Source of the DNA: Fibrobacter sp.
Lineage (GTDB): Bacteria > Fibrobacterota > Fibrobacteria > Fibrobacterales > Fibrobacteraceae
Assembly: GCA_024399015.1 (NCBI GenBank)
Contig: JAKSIC010000003.1
Span: forward strand, 1-64,000
DNA length: 64,000 nt
Direction: 5' to 3'
Both the position numbers and the translations under genes were made by a program. Each line of letters begins with the position of its first letter. The first letter of the stretch is position 1. The notes under the pieces are model-generated. The model did not search any database. It was not told the DNA's origin and saw only the letters and a program-made list of their open reading frames with translations. Positions 48,213-56,342 of this stretch are shown in pieces.

Positions 48213-50099
48213 ATGCTTATAGATCAAGAACATGCCGGTATTATCATGCGTGCAAAGACCCACCCGCGCCAGTTGGGAATTCCTCTGAGCCGTTGGGGTC
48301 GTAACCTTATCGCTTGCTGCCCGTTCCACTCTCCTGAAGAAACGTCTCTGTTCTTCTACGATGCTTTAGGCTATTGGCGTTACCGCTGCTTGCAGTGCGG
48401 CAGCGAAGGCGACTTGGTTGAATTTGTGATGCGTAGCCGTTTCAACGGAATGGAAGAACCGGCAGCTCGCGCAGAAGCATTGGATTTCCTCGGAACTTTG
48501 GAACAGGAACACGAACCGAAACAGGATGAACATCCTTGGATCAAGGAAATCGGCGGCGAGAAATCCAAGGTCCTTGAAAACTTTGTCCGTTACTGCCATT
48601 GGGCCGCTTGCAAGAGCCCCTCTTCCGCAGAATTCCTGCAGTCCCGTGGATGGAGCATTGGTCAGGCCCAGCTCTACGGTATTGGCTACTACAGCGGCGA
48701 TCCGGAGCCGTTCGTCAGCTACTGTATGCTTTCCGGCATCGAACGCCACCAGATTAGTTTCTATCTGGACAACCTTGAAGCCTACCGTGAACCGCGTATT
48801 ACCATCCCGGCTCGTAACTCTAAGGGTTTGATTCATTCCGTATATGGTCGCGTTCTTGACGACAGCGATAGCAACCACACCTACGTTTCTTATGCCTCCG
48901 GTCCCAGCGACATTCCGTTCAATATCCAGGCTGAAAATGCAAAGCCCATTATTGTTGAAGGCTTCTTTGACGCATTGACCGCAGACCTCGCCGGCATTCC
49001 AGGCGTGGTTTCCACCATGTATCAGGAACTTTCCCTCAGCCACTTGTACAAGCTGAAGGCATGCGGTGCAGATTCCGTTACCGTGATCCTCCGTCGTGAA
49101 CAGGATCGTCGTGAACAGGAATACCGCATTCAGAAGTACCTGAAGATGGCAGAAGAATTGGATTTGAAGTTCAAATCCATCGTTCTCCCCAAGGAAGAAA
49201 CTGTTGACCTGGTGGTTCGCAAGAATGGTGCAGACCAGTTGCTGAACCTTATTCAGCAGACCGAAGAAGACACGGTTCATACCCACCGTCGTTCTATGCT
49301 TTTGCAGGACATCAAGGAAAACTTCGATATCGCCATGGGTTGCCCCCCGGACGTTCGTGTTGGTTATTCCTTGAACACTTTCCCCAAATTGACTAAGACC
49401 ATTGACGGTATCCAGTCTGGTTGTTTCTACGTGTCTTCCAAGCCCTTCGGCCTTAAGACCACATTGATGTCCAGCATGGCCTTGGATTTGCTTCAGAGCA
49501 ATCCCAAACTGAAGCTGATTTACATCGCCTTGGAAACTCCCCGCCGTCAGATTTTTGACCGCCTTGTAGCAATGCTCATTGGTGAATCCGTCCTTACCGT
49601 TCGCAAGCAGAGCGAAGACGAAGCCATGAACCAGAAGATTCTGGAAGCTACCCGCGAATTGATGGGTTTTGTCCGTAGCAACCGCCTCGAAATTTGGGAC
49701 GATCAGCCTGAATTCGACAACATGGAATTTATCGCCACCCTCAAGGAAGAAGCCAAGGAACATCCGAACCTGGTTGTATTCATTGACGGTATCGATCACC
49801 TGAAGATTACCGACTACTTCGACTTGACCGACATTCACGAACGTCGTTCTTCCGTGATTCTTGACCTGTACAAGGCTTTGGACATTCCTCTGTTCATTGG
49901 TGGCGAGCTGGTAGATTCTGAACACGGTCTCGTAGGCCCCCGCGCCTACCTCCGCGATTCTGACGCCATCTACTGGTTGGAATCCAAGGGCGGCAATTTG
50001 TTCTTGACCGTCAATTCCAAGCGACTGGGAAGCAGCCAAGTGTACCAAGGCAACTTGGCCATTGACCCGCTTTCCAACAAAATGCAGGAAGAAGCCTAA
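48213..50099 (+). CDS. DnaG-DnaB-like primase-helicase fusion with lost catalytic residues
   Basis: 628 residues. Order of parts: CHC2 zinc finger (Cys 36, His 39, Cys 59, Cys 62), DnaG-like core (RITIPARNSKG, 195-205), TOPRIM strand with Glu 249 (IIVEGFFDAL), then a RecA-fold DnaB-like domain (about 370-625) with catalytic-type Glu 441 (YIALET) and Walker B FIDG (Asp 525). The TOPRIM DxD of DnaG (YDGDRAG) reads LRREQDR (293-299), and the P-loop reads SKPFGLKTT (409-417), missing two glycines. The architecture recalls phage T7 gp4/Twinkle, but primase activity is unlikely. AAAGGA precedes the ATG. Followed by GT4 and Dabb genes; no phage genes near. Confidence 0.75.
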   Translation: MLIDQEHAGIIMRAKTHPRQLGIPLSRWGRNLIACCPFHSPEETSLFFYDALGYWRYRCLQCGSEGDLVEFVMRSRFNGMEEPAARAEALDFLGTLEQEHEPKQDEHPWIKEIGGEKSKVLENFVRYCHWAACKSPSSAEFLQSRGWSIGQAQLYGIGYYSGDPEPFVSYCMLSGIERHQISFYLDNLEAYREPRITIPARNSKGLIHSVYGRVLDDSDSNHTYVSYASGPSDIPFNIQAENAKPIIVEGFFDALTADLAGIPGVVSTMYQELSLSHLYKLKACGADSVTVILRREQDRREQEYRIQKYLKMAEELDLKFKSIVLPKEETVDLVVRKNGADQLLNLIQQTEEDTVHTHRRSMLLQDIKENFDIAMGCPPDVRVGYSLNTFPKLTKTIDGIQSGCFYVSSKPFGLKTTLMSSMALDLLQSNPKLKLIYIALETPRRQIFDRLVAMLIGESVLTVRKQSEDEAMNQKILEATRELMGFVRSNRLEIWDDQPEFDNMEFIATLKEEAKEHPNLVVFIDGIDHLKITDYFDLTDIHERRSSVILDLYKALDIPLFIGGELVDSEHGLVGPRAYLRDSDAIYWLESKGGNLFLTVNSKRLGSSQVYQGNLAIDPLSNKMQEEA

Positions 50100-50122
50100 A
50101 GGCTTCAAGGCCGCTTACAGCC

Positions 50123-51310
50123 ATGTTCACCATCGTTGATTTCAATAATTTCTGGAGCCCGTCAGGAGGCGGTGTTCGCCGTTACCATCTGCAAAAAATG
50201 GCTTTCTACGAACAGCAAAGCGAAGTCCTTTCCGTTTTCGTTATGCCAGACTCCAAGACTTTTACAGAAAAGAAAAGCGATGGTCTGATCATTGAACATG
50301 TGGACGCCTATCGTTTTCCCGGCAACTGGGAATACCGTTTTATTTGGAAGCAATCCCAAATCCGCCCTATTTTAAAAAAATACATGCCGGACGTGATTGA
50401 AGTGGGATCACCCTACATTCTACCGTCTGTTGTCCGTTGCGCGGCAAAGAAAATTTGTCCCAACGCAGCGCTCCTAAGTTTTTGGCACGCAGACTTCCCC
50501 ATTACCTATGTGGAGCGCCCTGTCACAAACAAACTAGGATCAACCCTCGGCGCCCTTTGCAGAAAAATTGCATTCTGGTACGCTCGCCAAGAATTCAGGA
50601 ACTACGATGGAGTTCAGGTTTCCTGCAAGGAAGTTTTGGACCGTTGCGATGCAAATGGTTTACCTAAATCCCATTGGATTCCGCTAGGCTGTGACATCCA
50701 GATGTTTTCTCCGGATAAGCGGGATGAAGAACTAGTAAAAAAATTGAAGGATGGCGACCCAGAACGTTTGACCATTTTCTTTCCCCATCGCTTCTGCGAA
50801 GAAAAGGGTATCGAGCTTCTGCTTGGTGCATACGACATTCTTTCCGCCAAGTTGAACAGCGAACCCGCCCTCGTTTTGGCTGGCACAGGTCCGTACCTTC
50901 CCCAAGTTCAAGACGCCGTAAAAAAACATCCGCGCATACAGTACGCAGGATTTATCAAGTCCATTGATGAAATGGCAAGGCATTACGCAAGTGTCGATTT
51001 GGGTCTCGCCCTTTCTGGTTGGGAAACCTTCGGCCTTTCCATCTTGGAAAGTATGGCTTGCGGGAACGCGCAAATCGGAGCATACACAGGCGCAGCCGCA
51101 GAACACGTCAAAGAATCCAATGCAGGCGTAACTCTTGAAACGCGTTCCCCAGAAGCCTTGGCCAACGCAATTGTAGAACTTTATCACTCTGACTTAACGC
51201 AAAAGAAAAAGAACGCACGTCTCTATGCTGAAAAATTTAGCTGGAACGATTGCTTTAAGCGTCAGTTGGAACTTTACAAAAACATCTCCAATCAAAAGAG
51301 GAAATCATGA
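50123..51310 (+). CDS. GT4-family glycosyltransferase
   Basis: 395 residues, GT-B fold. Gly-rich N-terminal loop SPSGGGVRRY (12-21), nucleotide-sugar binding half with FFPHRFCEEKG and VLAGTGPY, and the E-x7-E motif in ETFGLSILESMACG (about 300-313). Retaining transferase of unknown sugar, likely in cell-surface or lipid glycan synthesis. It follows the primase-helicase-like gene by 23 bp and overlaps the Dabb gene by ATGA, so the three are probably one operon although their functions look unrelated. Confidence 0.88.
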   Translation: MFTIVDFNNFWSPSGGGVRRYHLQKMAFYEQQSEVLSVFVMPDSKTFTEKKSDGLIIEHVDAYRFPGNWEYRFIWKQSQIRPILKKYMPDVIEVGSPYILPSVVRCAAKKICPNAALLSFWHADFPITYVERPVTNKLGSTLGALCRKIAFWYARQEFRNYDGVQVSCKEVLDRCDANGLPKSHWIPLGCDIQMFSPDKRDEELVKKLKDGDPERLTIFFPHRFCEEKGIELLLGAYDILSAKLNSEPALVLAGTGPYLPQVQDAVKKHPRIQYAGFIKSIDEMARHYASVDLGLALSGWETFGLSILESMACGNAQIGAYTGAAAEHVKESNAGVTLETRSPEALANAIVELYHSDLTQKKKNARLYAEKFSWNDCFKRQLELYKNISNQKRKS

Positions 51311-51624
51311 TCAGACACATTGTTTGGTGGAAATTAAAGGCTGAAGCAGAAGGTGCTACCGCCAAGGAAAACGGTGAAAAGTTGGTTGCTGCATTCCATG
51401 CATTGGAAGGCAAGATTCCTGGCCTGGTCAGCATCGAATCCGGTTTAAACTTCAACAAGTCCGAACTGGGCAACGGTGATATCGAATACGATATCGCCCT
51501 GGACACCACCTTCCGCACCAAGGAAGCATTGGACTTTTACCAGGGTCATCCGGATCACCAGGCTATCGTAGGCTTCGTGAAGAAGGTTGTGGTGGAACGT
51601 CGCGCCGTAGATTTCGAATACTAA
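51307..51624 (+). CDS. Dabb (stress-response A/B barrel) domain protein
   Basis: 105 residues forming one alpha/beta-barrel domain: MIRHIVWWKLK at the start, IPGLVSIESGLNF, then DIEYDIALDTTFRTKEALDFYQGHPDHQAIVGFVK (about 58-92; key residues F-Y-H-P-H). Dabb domains occur in stress-induced proteins and some small lyases and form dimers. Substrate unknown. Last gene of its operon, before a terminator. Confidence 0.88.
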   Translation: MIRHIVWWKLKAEAEGATAKENGEKLVAAFHALEGKIPGLVSIESGLNFNKSELGNGDIEYDIALDTTFRTKEALDFYQGHPDHQAIVGFVKKVVVERRAVDFEY

Positions 51625-51669
51625 TCGATTGTTCCGCAAACGACAACCCCAAGCCTTAATCGCTAGGCA

Positions 51670-51702
51670 AAAAAAGGACTCCCCTAACGGGAGTCTTTTT
51701 TA
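51670..51702. terminator. Bidirectional terminator
   Basis: GACTCCC (51677-51683) pairs with GGGAGTC (51689-51695) around CTAAC. Runs of T follow on plus and, through the seven A upstream, on minus. It serves the Dabb gene and the convergent MMPL gene. Confidence 0.92.
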
Positions 51703-51735
51703 TTTTGAAACTTCACGAGAAAACTTCTGGCTTCA

Positions 51736-54318
51736 TTACTTTTTCTTCAACCATGTACTGCAAAGGAACATGGAGAAGATAACGCTCGCCACCAAGAACA
51801 CAGAAATACCGATACAAGCCAAGTCACCGATTCCCTTCAAGCCTCGATGACTGGTAAAAAGGAAGCCAACAAAGCCAGCCACAGTGGTCAAGGAACTAGC
51901 AATCACATTTCGTCCGGTTGTATCCATCAACTGGCGCAAAGTCAAATTGTTGTTGGTAGACCAGGAAGTAATGAAATGAATGGTGGCATCAATGCCGATA
52001 CCAAGCGTCATGGGAATGACAATCACGTTATAGATACTGATTTTACCGAATTCAAAGAAATGAGTCAGGAATCCCAATAGGCCAAGAGTCAGTAAGGTTC
52101 CCATGCCAAAGGCAATGCAACCACTAATGAACAGCTTGGGCCTACGGAAGGAAATTGCCAATGTTGCAAAAATCACGAGGATAATCGCCAACGCCAACCT
52201 AAAGCTATCCTGCTTTACAGATTCAATCACGTCGGAAAGAATAAACTGAGAAGAGAATGTGCGGAGTTTTTCGCCATCGAAATTCCAGTGGCCATAACGT
52301 TCCTGGAAGTCGTGTAGAGCATTGGCATCCCAGCTGGGGAAGTTACCATAAATAAAGCCAATCTTACCGTAGGATCCATCCTTTTCACGGAGAATATCCA
52401 ATGTCCAACTGGGAATATCTTCAGCGGTAAAAGGTTCTTCTACGGCGGCCATTTGACGAAGGTTCGCAATGTTTGCTGAATCATCGCCTTCAGCGCGATC
52501 AAAGACTCTTGCCTCCACCAAGTCTCGAATTTCTTCAATGACTTCAAGACGGATTTTCTGGGAATCCATAGGAGGAACAAAACTTCTCAACGTAAGGAAA
52601 CTGCCTAATGCGGGATCCTTTTCATCTCGCAGACGGACCATCAAGGTATCATACAGCTTGTCCATCTGTTCCGGCTTTGAGCCCATTACTGCAGCGGGAT
52701 TGGAAGACTTTGCCTTGTTGCCATCTCTCGTGACGCCAGTAGCAATTTTGTTCTTCTGAGTTTTTACAACAGTAGAGACTCGACGAAGATTTTTCAAGTT
52801 ATGTTCAAAGTCAACGTTCGGTGCATAATAAACAGCAGCAAGACCAAGCACCAAGCCAACAAGTGCAGTAACCTTAAAGAATTTTCCGATTTTTTCTTCG
52901 CTCCAGGACTTCGGGAAAAGACTATTCTGAGGAGCCGCAGGTATACCGCCCATACACTTGATCAATACCGGCAAGAACAGCACGGACGTCATCATGCTGA
53001 ACAACACACCCACGGAAGCCACTACACCAAATTCATAGAAGCCCTTGAAATGAGCAGCCAGTAAAGTGAGGAAAGCGGCAATAGTAGTAAAGCTAGCCAA
53101 GATAAACGGCTTAAGCATTTTCTTCTGAGCTTCTTCCAGGACTTCTTCCAGGGAAGAGAACTTGTTCAACATCTTTTGTGCGGTACCCAAAATATGAATG
53201 GAATAGTCGATACCGATACCCAGAATAATGGACGCCACAAAGACTGTGAAGGGGCTCAACTTACCGTAGAAAATCGCAGTAAAGGCAAAGGTGGGAACGC
53301 AAGCGTAAAGAACAGAGCATGTTACAAGAATGGGACCCTTCACACTGCGGAAGAAGAAAGTCGTCAAAAGGAAAATCAATACAAGACTGATGCCGAAAGA
53401 GAATATACTGTCGTTCGCAACTTCATCCACTTCCTTCAAACCTTCATAGGTTCCTTCTACGCTAAAACGAGTCTTTGCAGGATAGGTGCGTTCACCAAAA
53501 TGTTTCAACAGTACATCTGTCTGTGCCAAAATTCTAGAAACAAATTCATAGTCGGTAGACGGCTTAATGAGCTTAGCATTAACAACCCCGTTAAACCAAA
53601 CCTTGCCAGTGCTATCAGGACGCGGGCAACCAATCAAACGTGTTCTCAAATGAGAAGGAACAGGAGCCTTCGGGTCCCATTCATCGGCAGCCTTATCTGT
53701 CTTAACCGTGTCCTTGGTCTTTTTCAAGAAGGACGTAAAGGCGCCAACAGCTTCATCGGGCAAGCCCAATTCCTGAGGAAGATTGGAGTCAAACCAAACC
53801 CTTTCCTTCTTTTCTTCAGCAGCAGATTCATCACCCAAAAGGTCAACAACCAGGGGACCATTCTTTCGGCCAATTTCCAACTGGAGATCTTCAAGGTTGT
53901 CACGGATACGTTCCAGATGAGTTACCGGAAGATAAAGCAGTGCATTATCCTTGAAGAACTGGTTGTTGTTATCAATCTGGAGGGAAACAAAATCATCCTT
54001 CCAGTTTTGACGAATGTACTCGCTAATAGAGTCCTGCATTGCTGCAACAATTTCAGGATCTTCACTTTGTATTGCGATGGTAAAGCGGTCTGCACTACCA
54101 AAACGAGTGTAGGATTCCTGAAGCGCAATCACACTAGGCGTGTCTTCCGGAAGCAAATGGGACAAGTCCGCATCAAGTTTCAAACCCGGTTTCACCAAAA
54201 TCGGATAAGCGCAAAGCAAGGCAAGAATCAAATAGAAAGCCAAAGCTTTAAACGGGTGCTTACAAATCAGTGGAATATACCACTTAGAAAATCTTTCTTG
54301 AAGAGATGGCTTAGACAT
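51736..54318 (-). CDS. MMPL/RND-superfamily exporter
   Basis: 860 residues. Twelve membrane helices in two symmetric halves, each with a large periplasmic loop and an MMPL motif: ILGIGIDYSIHILG in the first half and MTLGIGIDATIHFITSW in the second, with the conserved Asp that couples proton flow. It resembles HpnN-like lipid/hopanoid transporters, so lipid or glycolipid export is a fair guess beside the glycan cluster. The ATG at 54318 is preferred to a start 138 bp upstream, because the latter would read through the promoter. TATATT lies 6 nt before it. Confidence 0.88.
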   Translation of the reverse strand: MSKPSLQERFSKWYIPLICKHPFKALAFYLILALLCAYPILVKPGLKLDADLSHLLPEDTPSVIALQESYTRFGSADRFTIAIQSEDPEIVAAMQDSISEYIRQNWKDDFVSLQIDNNNQFFKDNALLYLPVTHLERIRDNLEDLQLEIGRKNGPLVVDLLGDESAAEEKKERVWFDSNLPQELGLPDEAVGAFTSFLKKTKDTVKTDKAADEWDPKAPVPSHLRTRLIGCPRPDSTGKVWFNGVVNAKLIKPSTDYEFVSRILAQTDVLLKHFGERTYPAKTRFSVEGTYEGLKEVDEVANDSIFSFGISLVLIFLLTTFFFRSVKGPILVTCSVLYACVPTFAFTAIFYGKLSPFTVFVASIILGIGIDYSIHILGTAQKMLNKFSSLEEVLEEAQKKMLKPFILASFTTIAAFLTLLAAHFKGFYEFGVVASVGVLFSMMTSVLFLPVLIKCMGGIPAAPQNSLFPKSWSEEKIGKFFKVTALVGLVLGLAAVYYAPNVDFEHNLKNLRRVSTVVKTQKNKIATGVTRDGNKAKSSNPAAVMGSKPEQMDKLYDTLMVRLRDEKDPALGSFLTLRSFVPPMDSQKIRLEVIEEIRDLVEARVFDRAEGDDSANIANLRQMAAVEEPFTAEDIPSWTLDILREKDGSYGKIGFIYGNFPSWDANALHDFQERYGHWNFDGEKLRTFSSQFILSDVIESVKQDSFRLALAIILVIFATLAISFRRPKLFISGCIAFGMGTLLTLGLLGFLTHFFEFGKISIYNVIVIPMTLGIGIDATIHFITSWSTNNNLTLRQLMDTTGRNVIASSLTTVAGFVGFLFTSHRGLKGIGDLACIGISVFLVASVIFSMFLCSTWLKKK

Positions 54319-54330
54319 GCCCCAAATATA
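54319..54330 (-). promoter_or_regulatory. Putative leaderless -10 element of the MMPL gene
   Basis: TATATT (54325-54330, minus) plus TGGGGC, then ATG. The 12 bases are almost identical to those before the surface operon at 13222 (TATATT-TGGGGT). The rest of the divergent region to 54412 holds ACTATA-TTTATTG-TATAGT (54371-54389), an inverted repeat containing the likely -10 box of the GT8 gene. Confidence 0.5.
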
Positions 54331-54412
54331 CAAATTGTTAAATTTGAGAAATATTCCAATTCTGGAAAAAACTATATTTATTGTATAGTTAGCATACATA
54401 CAGAAGGTACAA

Positions 54413-55342
54413 ATGGAACCGACAAAAATCCCAGTAGCACTTGCTAGTGACGGCAACCAGATTCACGCCATGGCCACGGTGATTACATCCGCAATCATCA
54501 ATGCACACGACGGCACCTTCTACGATTTTTACTGCCTTATTTCCAGCGACGTTTCTGAAGATCAGCGCGCCAGGCTGAAGGCTTGCGAAGCAATTCGACA
54601 CAACTGCGTCATCAATCTCGTCGAGATGGATGAATACTTCAAGAACATCGAGTACAGCCACAATAACTTTACTCATTCTATCACAACGGCAACCTTGTTC
54701 CGTTTGAAGATTCCTTCTGTTCTCACCCAGATTGACAAGCTTTTGTACATCGACACCGACATCATTGTCCGCGACGATCTTTCTGACTTGTACAACTTCG
54801 ACATGGGTGACTCCTACTTGGCCGGCGTTCCCGCCGTATGGGCACACGCCAACCGTAAGGATCGCGAAAAATGGCTGAACAGAACAGGCATTCCTGAAAT
54901 GGATTACTACGTCAATGCCGGCGTATTGATCATGAACCTCAAGGAAATGCGCGCTAACGATATTGAAAAGAAGTGCTTTGACCTTATCGGCTACGAAAAG
55001 TTCAAGGGGCTCGATGGCGACCAGCTGATTCTCAACTACACCTGCTACGGCCGCATTACATTCCTGCCCTGCAAATACAATGTTACCGCAAGCAACATGA
55101 AGCATTTTGAAAGCATGCGCGTTGTGTTCTCCGGCAAGGAAATCAGCGAAGCCATCAACAATCCCACCATTTTGCATTGGACTGGTGCAGGAAAGCCCTG
55201 GAAGTACTACGATGTCCTTCTGGCTCACGAATGGTGGCGCTACTACAAGGCCTCCCCTTACAAGGACGTTCCTCTGCACAGAGAATCCAACCACGACAAT
55301 TTCAAGAAGTTCCGCAGCATCGTGAAGAAGTTCTTCCACTAA
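54413..55342 (+). CDS. GT8-family glycosyltransferase
   Basis: 309 residues, GT-A fold, retaining. DxD metal site in YIDTDIIV (about 116-123), DQLILN (about 204-209) and the C-terminal HWTGAGKPW (about 262-270), all typical of LgtC/GspA-type galactosyl- or glucosyltransferases acting on LPS or surface glycans. AAGG precedes the ATG. First gene of a GT8-Stealth-flippase operon. Confidence 0.9.
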   Translation: MEPTKIPVALASDGNQIHAMATVITSAIINAHDGTFYDFYCLISSDVSEDQRARLKACEAIRHNCVINLVEMDEYFKNIEYSHNNFTHSITTATLFRLKIPSVLTQIDKLLYIDTDIIVRDDLSDLYNFDMGDSYLAGVPAVWAHANRKDREKWLNRTGIPEMDYYVNAGVLIMNLKEMRANDIEKKCFDLIGYEKFKGLDGDQLILNYTCYGRITFLPCKYNVTASNMKHFESMRVVFSGKEISEAINNPTILHWTGAGKPWKYYDVLLAHEWWRYYKASPYKDVPLHRESNHDNFKKFRSIVKKFFH

Positions 55343-55349
55343 GGAAATT

Positions 55350-56342
55350 ATGGCTGGCGAAATTGACTTTGTAATCCTTTGGGTCGATGGATCCGACAAG
55401 AAATGGCAAGAAGAAAAGAGCCATTTCATCCCTGGCTATGACGCAGATGGTTCTGCCATGCGTTACAGAAGCTGGGATAATTTGCACTATTGGTTCCGCG
55501 GTGTAGAAAAATTCGCTCCTTGGGTTCGCAAGATTCATCTTGTCACGCCGGGTCATTATCCGTCCTGGCTGAACAAGGAACATCCGAAACTGAATTGCGT
55601 GGACCAGAATTCCTTTTTGGATCCGAAGAACATTCCCGTATTCAACTCCAACGCCGTTGAAATAAACTTGCATCGTCTTGAAGGTCTTTCTGAAAAGTTC
55701 GTTCTTTTCTGCGACGACATGTTTATCATCAACAACGTCAAGGAAACTGATTTCTTTAAGGACGGTCTCCCCTGCGATCAAGCTGTCATGAACAGCTTTA
55801 TTCCTCTGGGACTTTTCAGTTACATTGATTTCAACAACATGGTTGCCATCAATCGAAATTTCAAATCCAAGAAAGTGGTCAAGGAAAATTTCGGTAAGTG
55901 GTTCAACCCCAAGTATGGCGCACAGAATTTCAACAACTTGATTTTCTACTGGTGGAATGGATTCTCCCGTTTCATTTACCCCCATCTTCCCGTATCCTAT
56001 CTCAAGAGCTCCTTCAAGGAAGTGTGGGAAAAGGAAACCGAACTCTTAAGCCATACCAGTGCCGCAAGGTTCCGATCCAAGGAAGACAACAGTCATTTGT
56101 TGTTCCGTTACTGGCAATTCATGAAGGGCGAGTTCTGCCCTGCCCCGGTTCTTGGAAAGAAGTACGATTTGTACAGCAACCCCAGATCAAACGACAAAAT
56201 CTACGATGCCATTCGTAACCAGAAGCACTCCATGATTTGCATTAACGAATTCGATAGAGACATCGATTTCGATCTGGAAAAAGAACGTACACTTAAAGCA
56301 TTCGACAAGATTCTACCTGAAAAATCCAGTTTTGAACTATGA
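55350..56342 (+). CDS. Stealth-family hexose-1-phosphate transferase
   Basis: 330 residues. Stealth conserved region 1 (IDFVILWVDGSDKKW, 5-19), region 2 (RYRSWDNLHYWFRGVEKFAPWV, near 38-60, with IHLVTPGH), the catalytic-type CDDMFI (about 128-133) and later conserved regions are all visible. Stealth enzymes build phosphodiester-linked capsule or LPS polymers and share ancestry with the human GlcNAc-1-phosphotransferase. Predicts a phosphoglycan on this cell's surface. It starts 7 bp after the GT8 gene and overlaps the flippase gene by ATGA. Confidence 0.9.
   Translation: MAGEIDFVILWVDGSDKKWQEEKSHFIPGYDADGSAMRYRSWDNLHYWFRGVEKFAPWVRKIHLVTPGHYPSWLNKEHPKLNCVDQNSFLDPKNIPVFNSNAVEINLHRLEGLSEKFVLFCDDMFIINNVKETDFFKDGLPCDQAVMNSFIPLGLFSYIDFNNMVAINRNFKSKKVVKENFGKWFNPKYGAQNFNNLIFYWWNGFSRFIYPHLPVSYLKSSFKEVWEKETELLSHTSAARFRSKEDNSHLLFRYWQFMKGEFCPAPVLGKKYDLYSNPRSNDKIYDAIRNQKHSMICINEFDRDIDFDLEKERTLKAFDKILPEKSSFEL

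Noticed and set aside
33514-50099. Two replication-like proteins as signs of an integrated plasmid or phage.
   Set aside because: No integrase, capsid, partition or mobilisation gene, no attachment repeats, and housekeeping genes surround both.
48366-50108. 580-codon minus-strand frame opposite the primase-helicase-like gene.
   Set aside because: The plus-strand protein has zinc finger, TOPRIM and Walker B motifs; the antisense frame has none.
53176-54447. 423-codon plus-strand frame opposite the MMPL gene.
   Set aside because: Antisense shadow; the transporter motifs are on the other strand.
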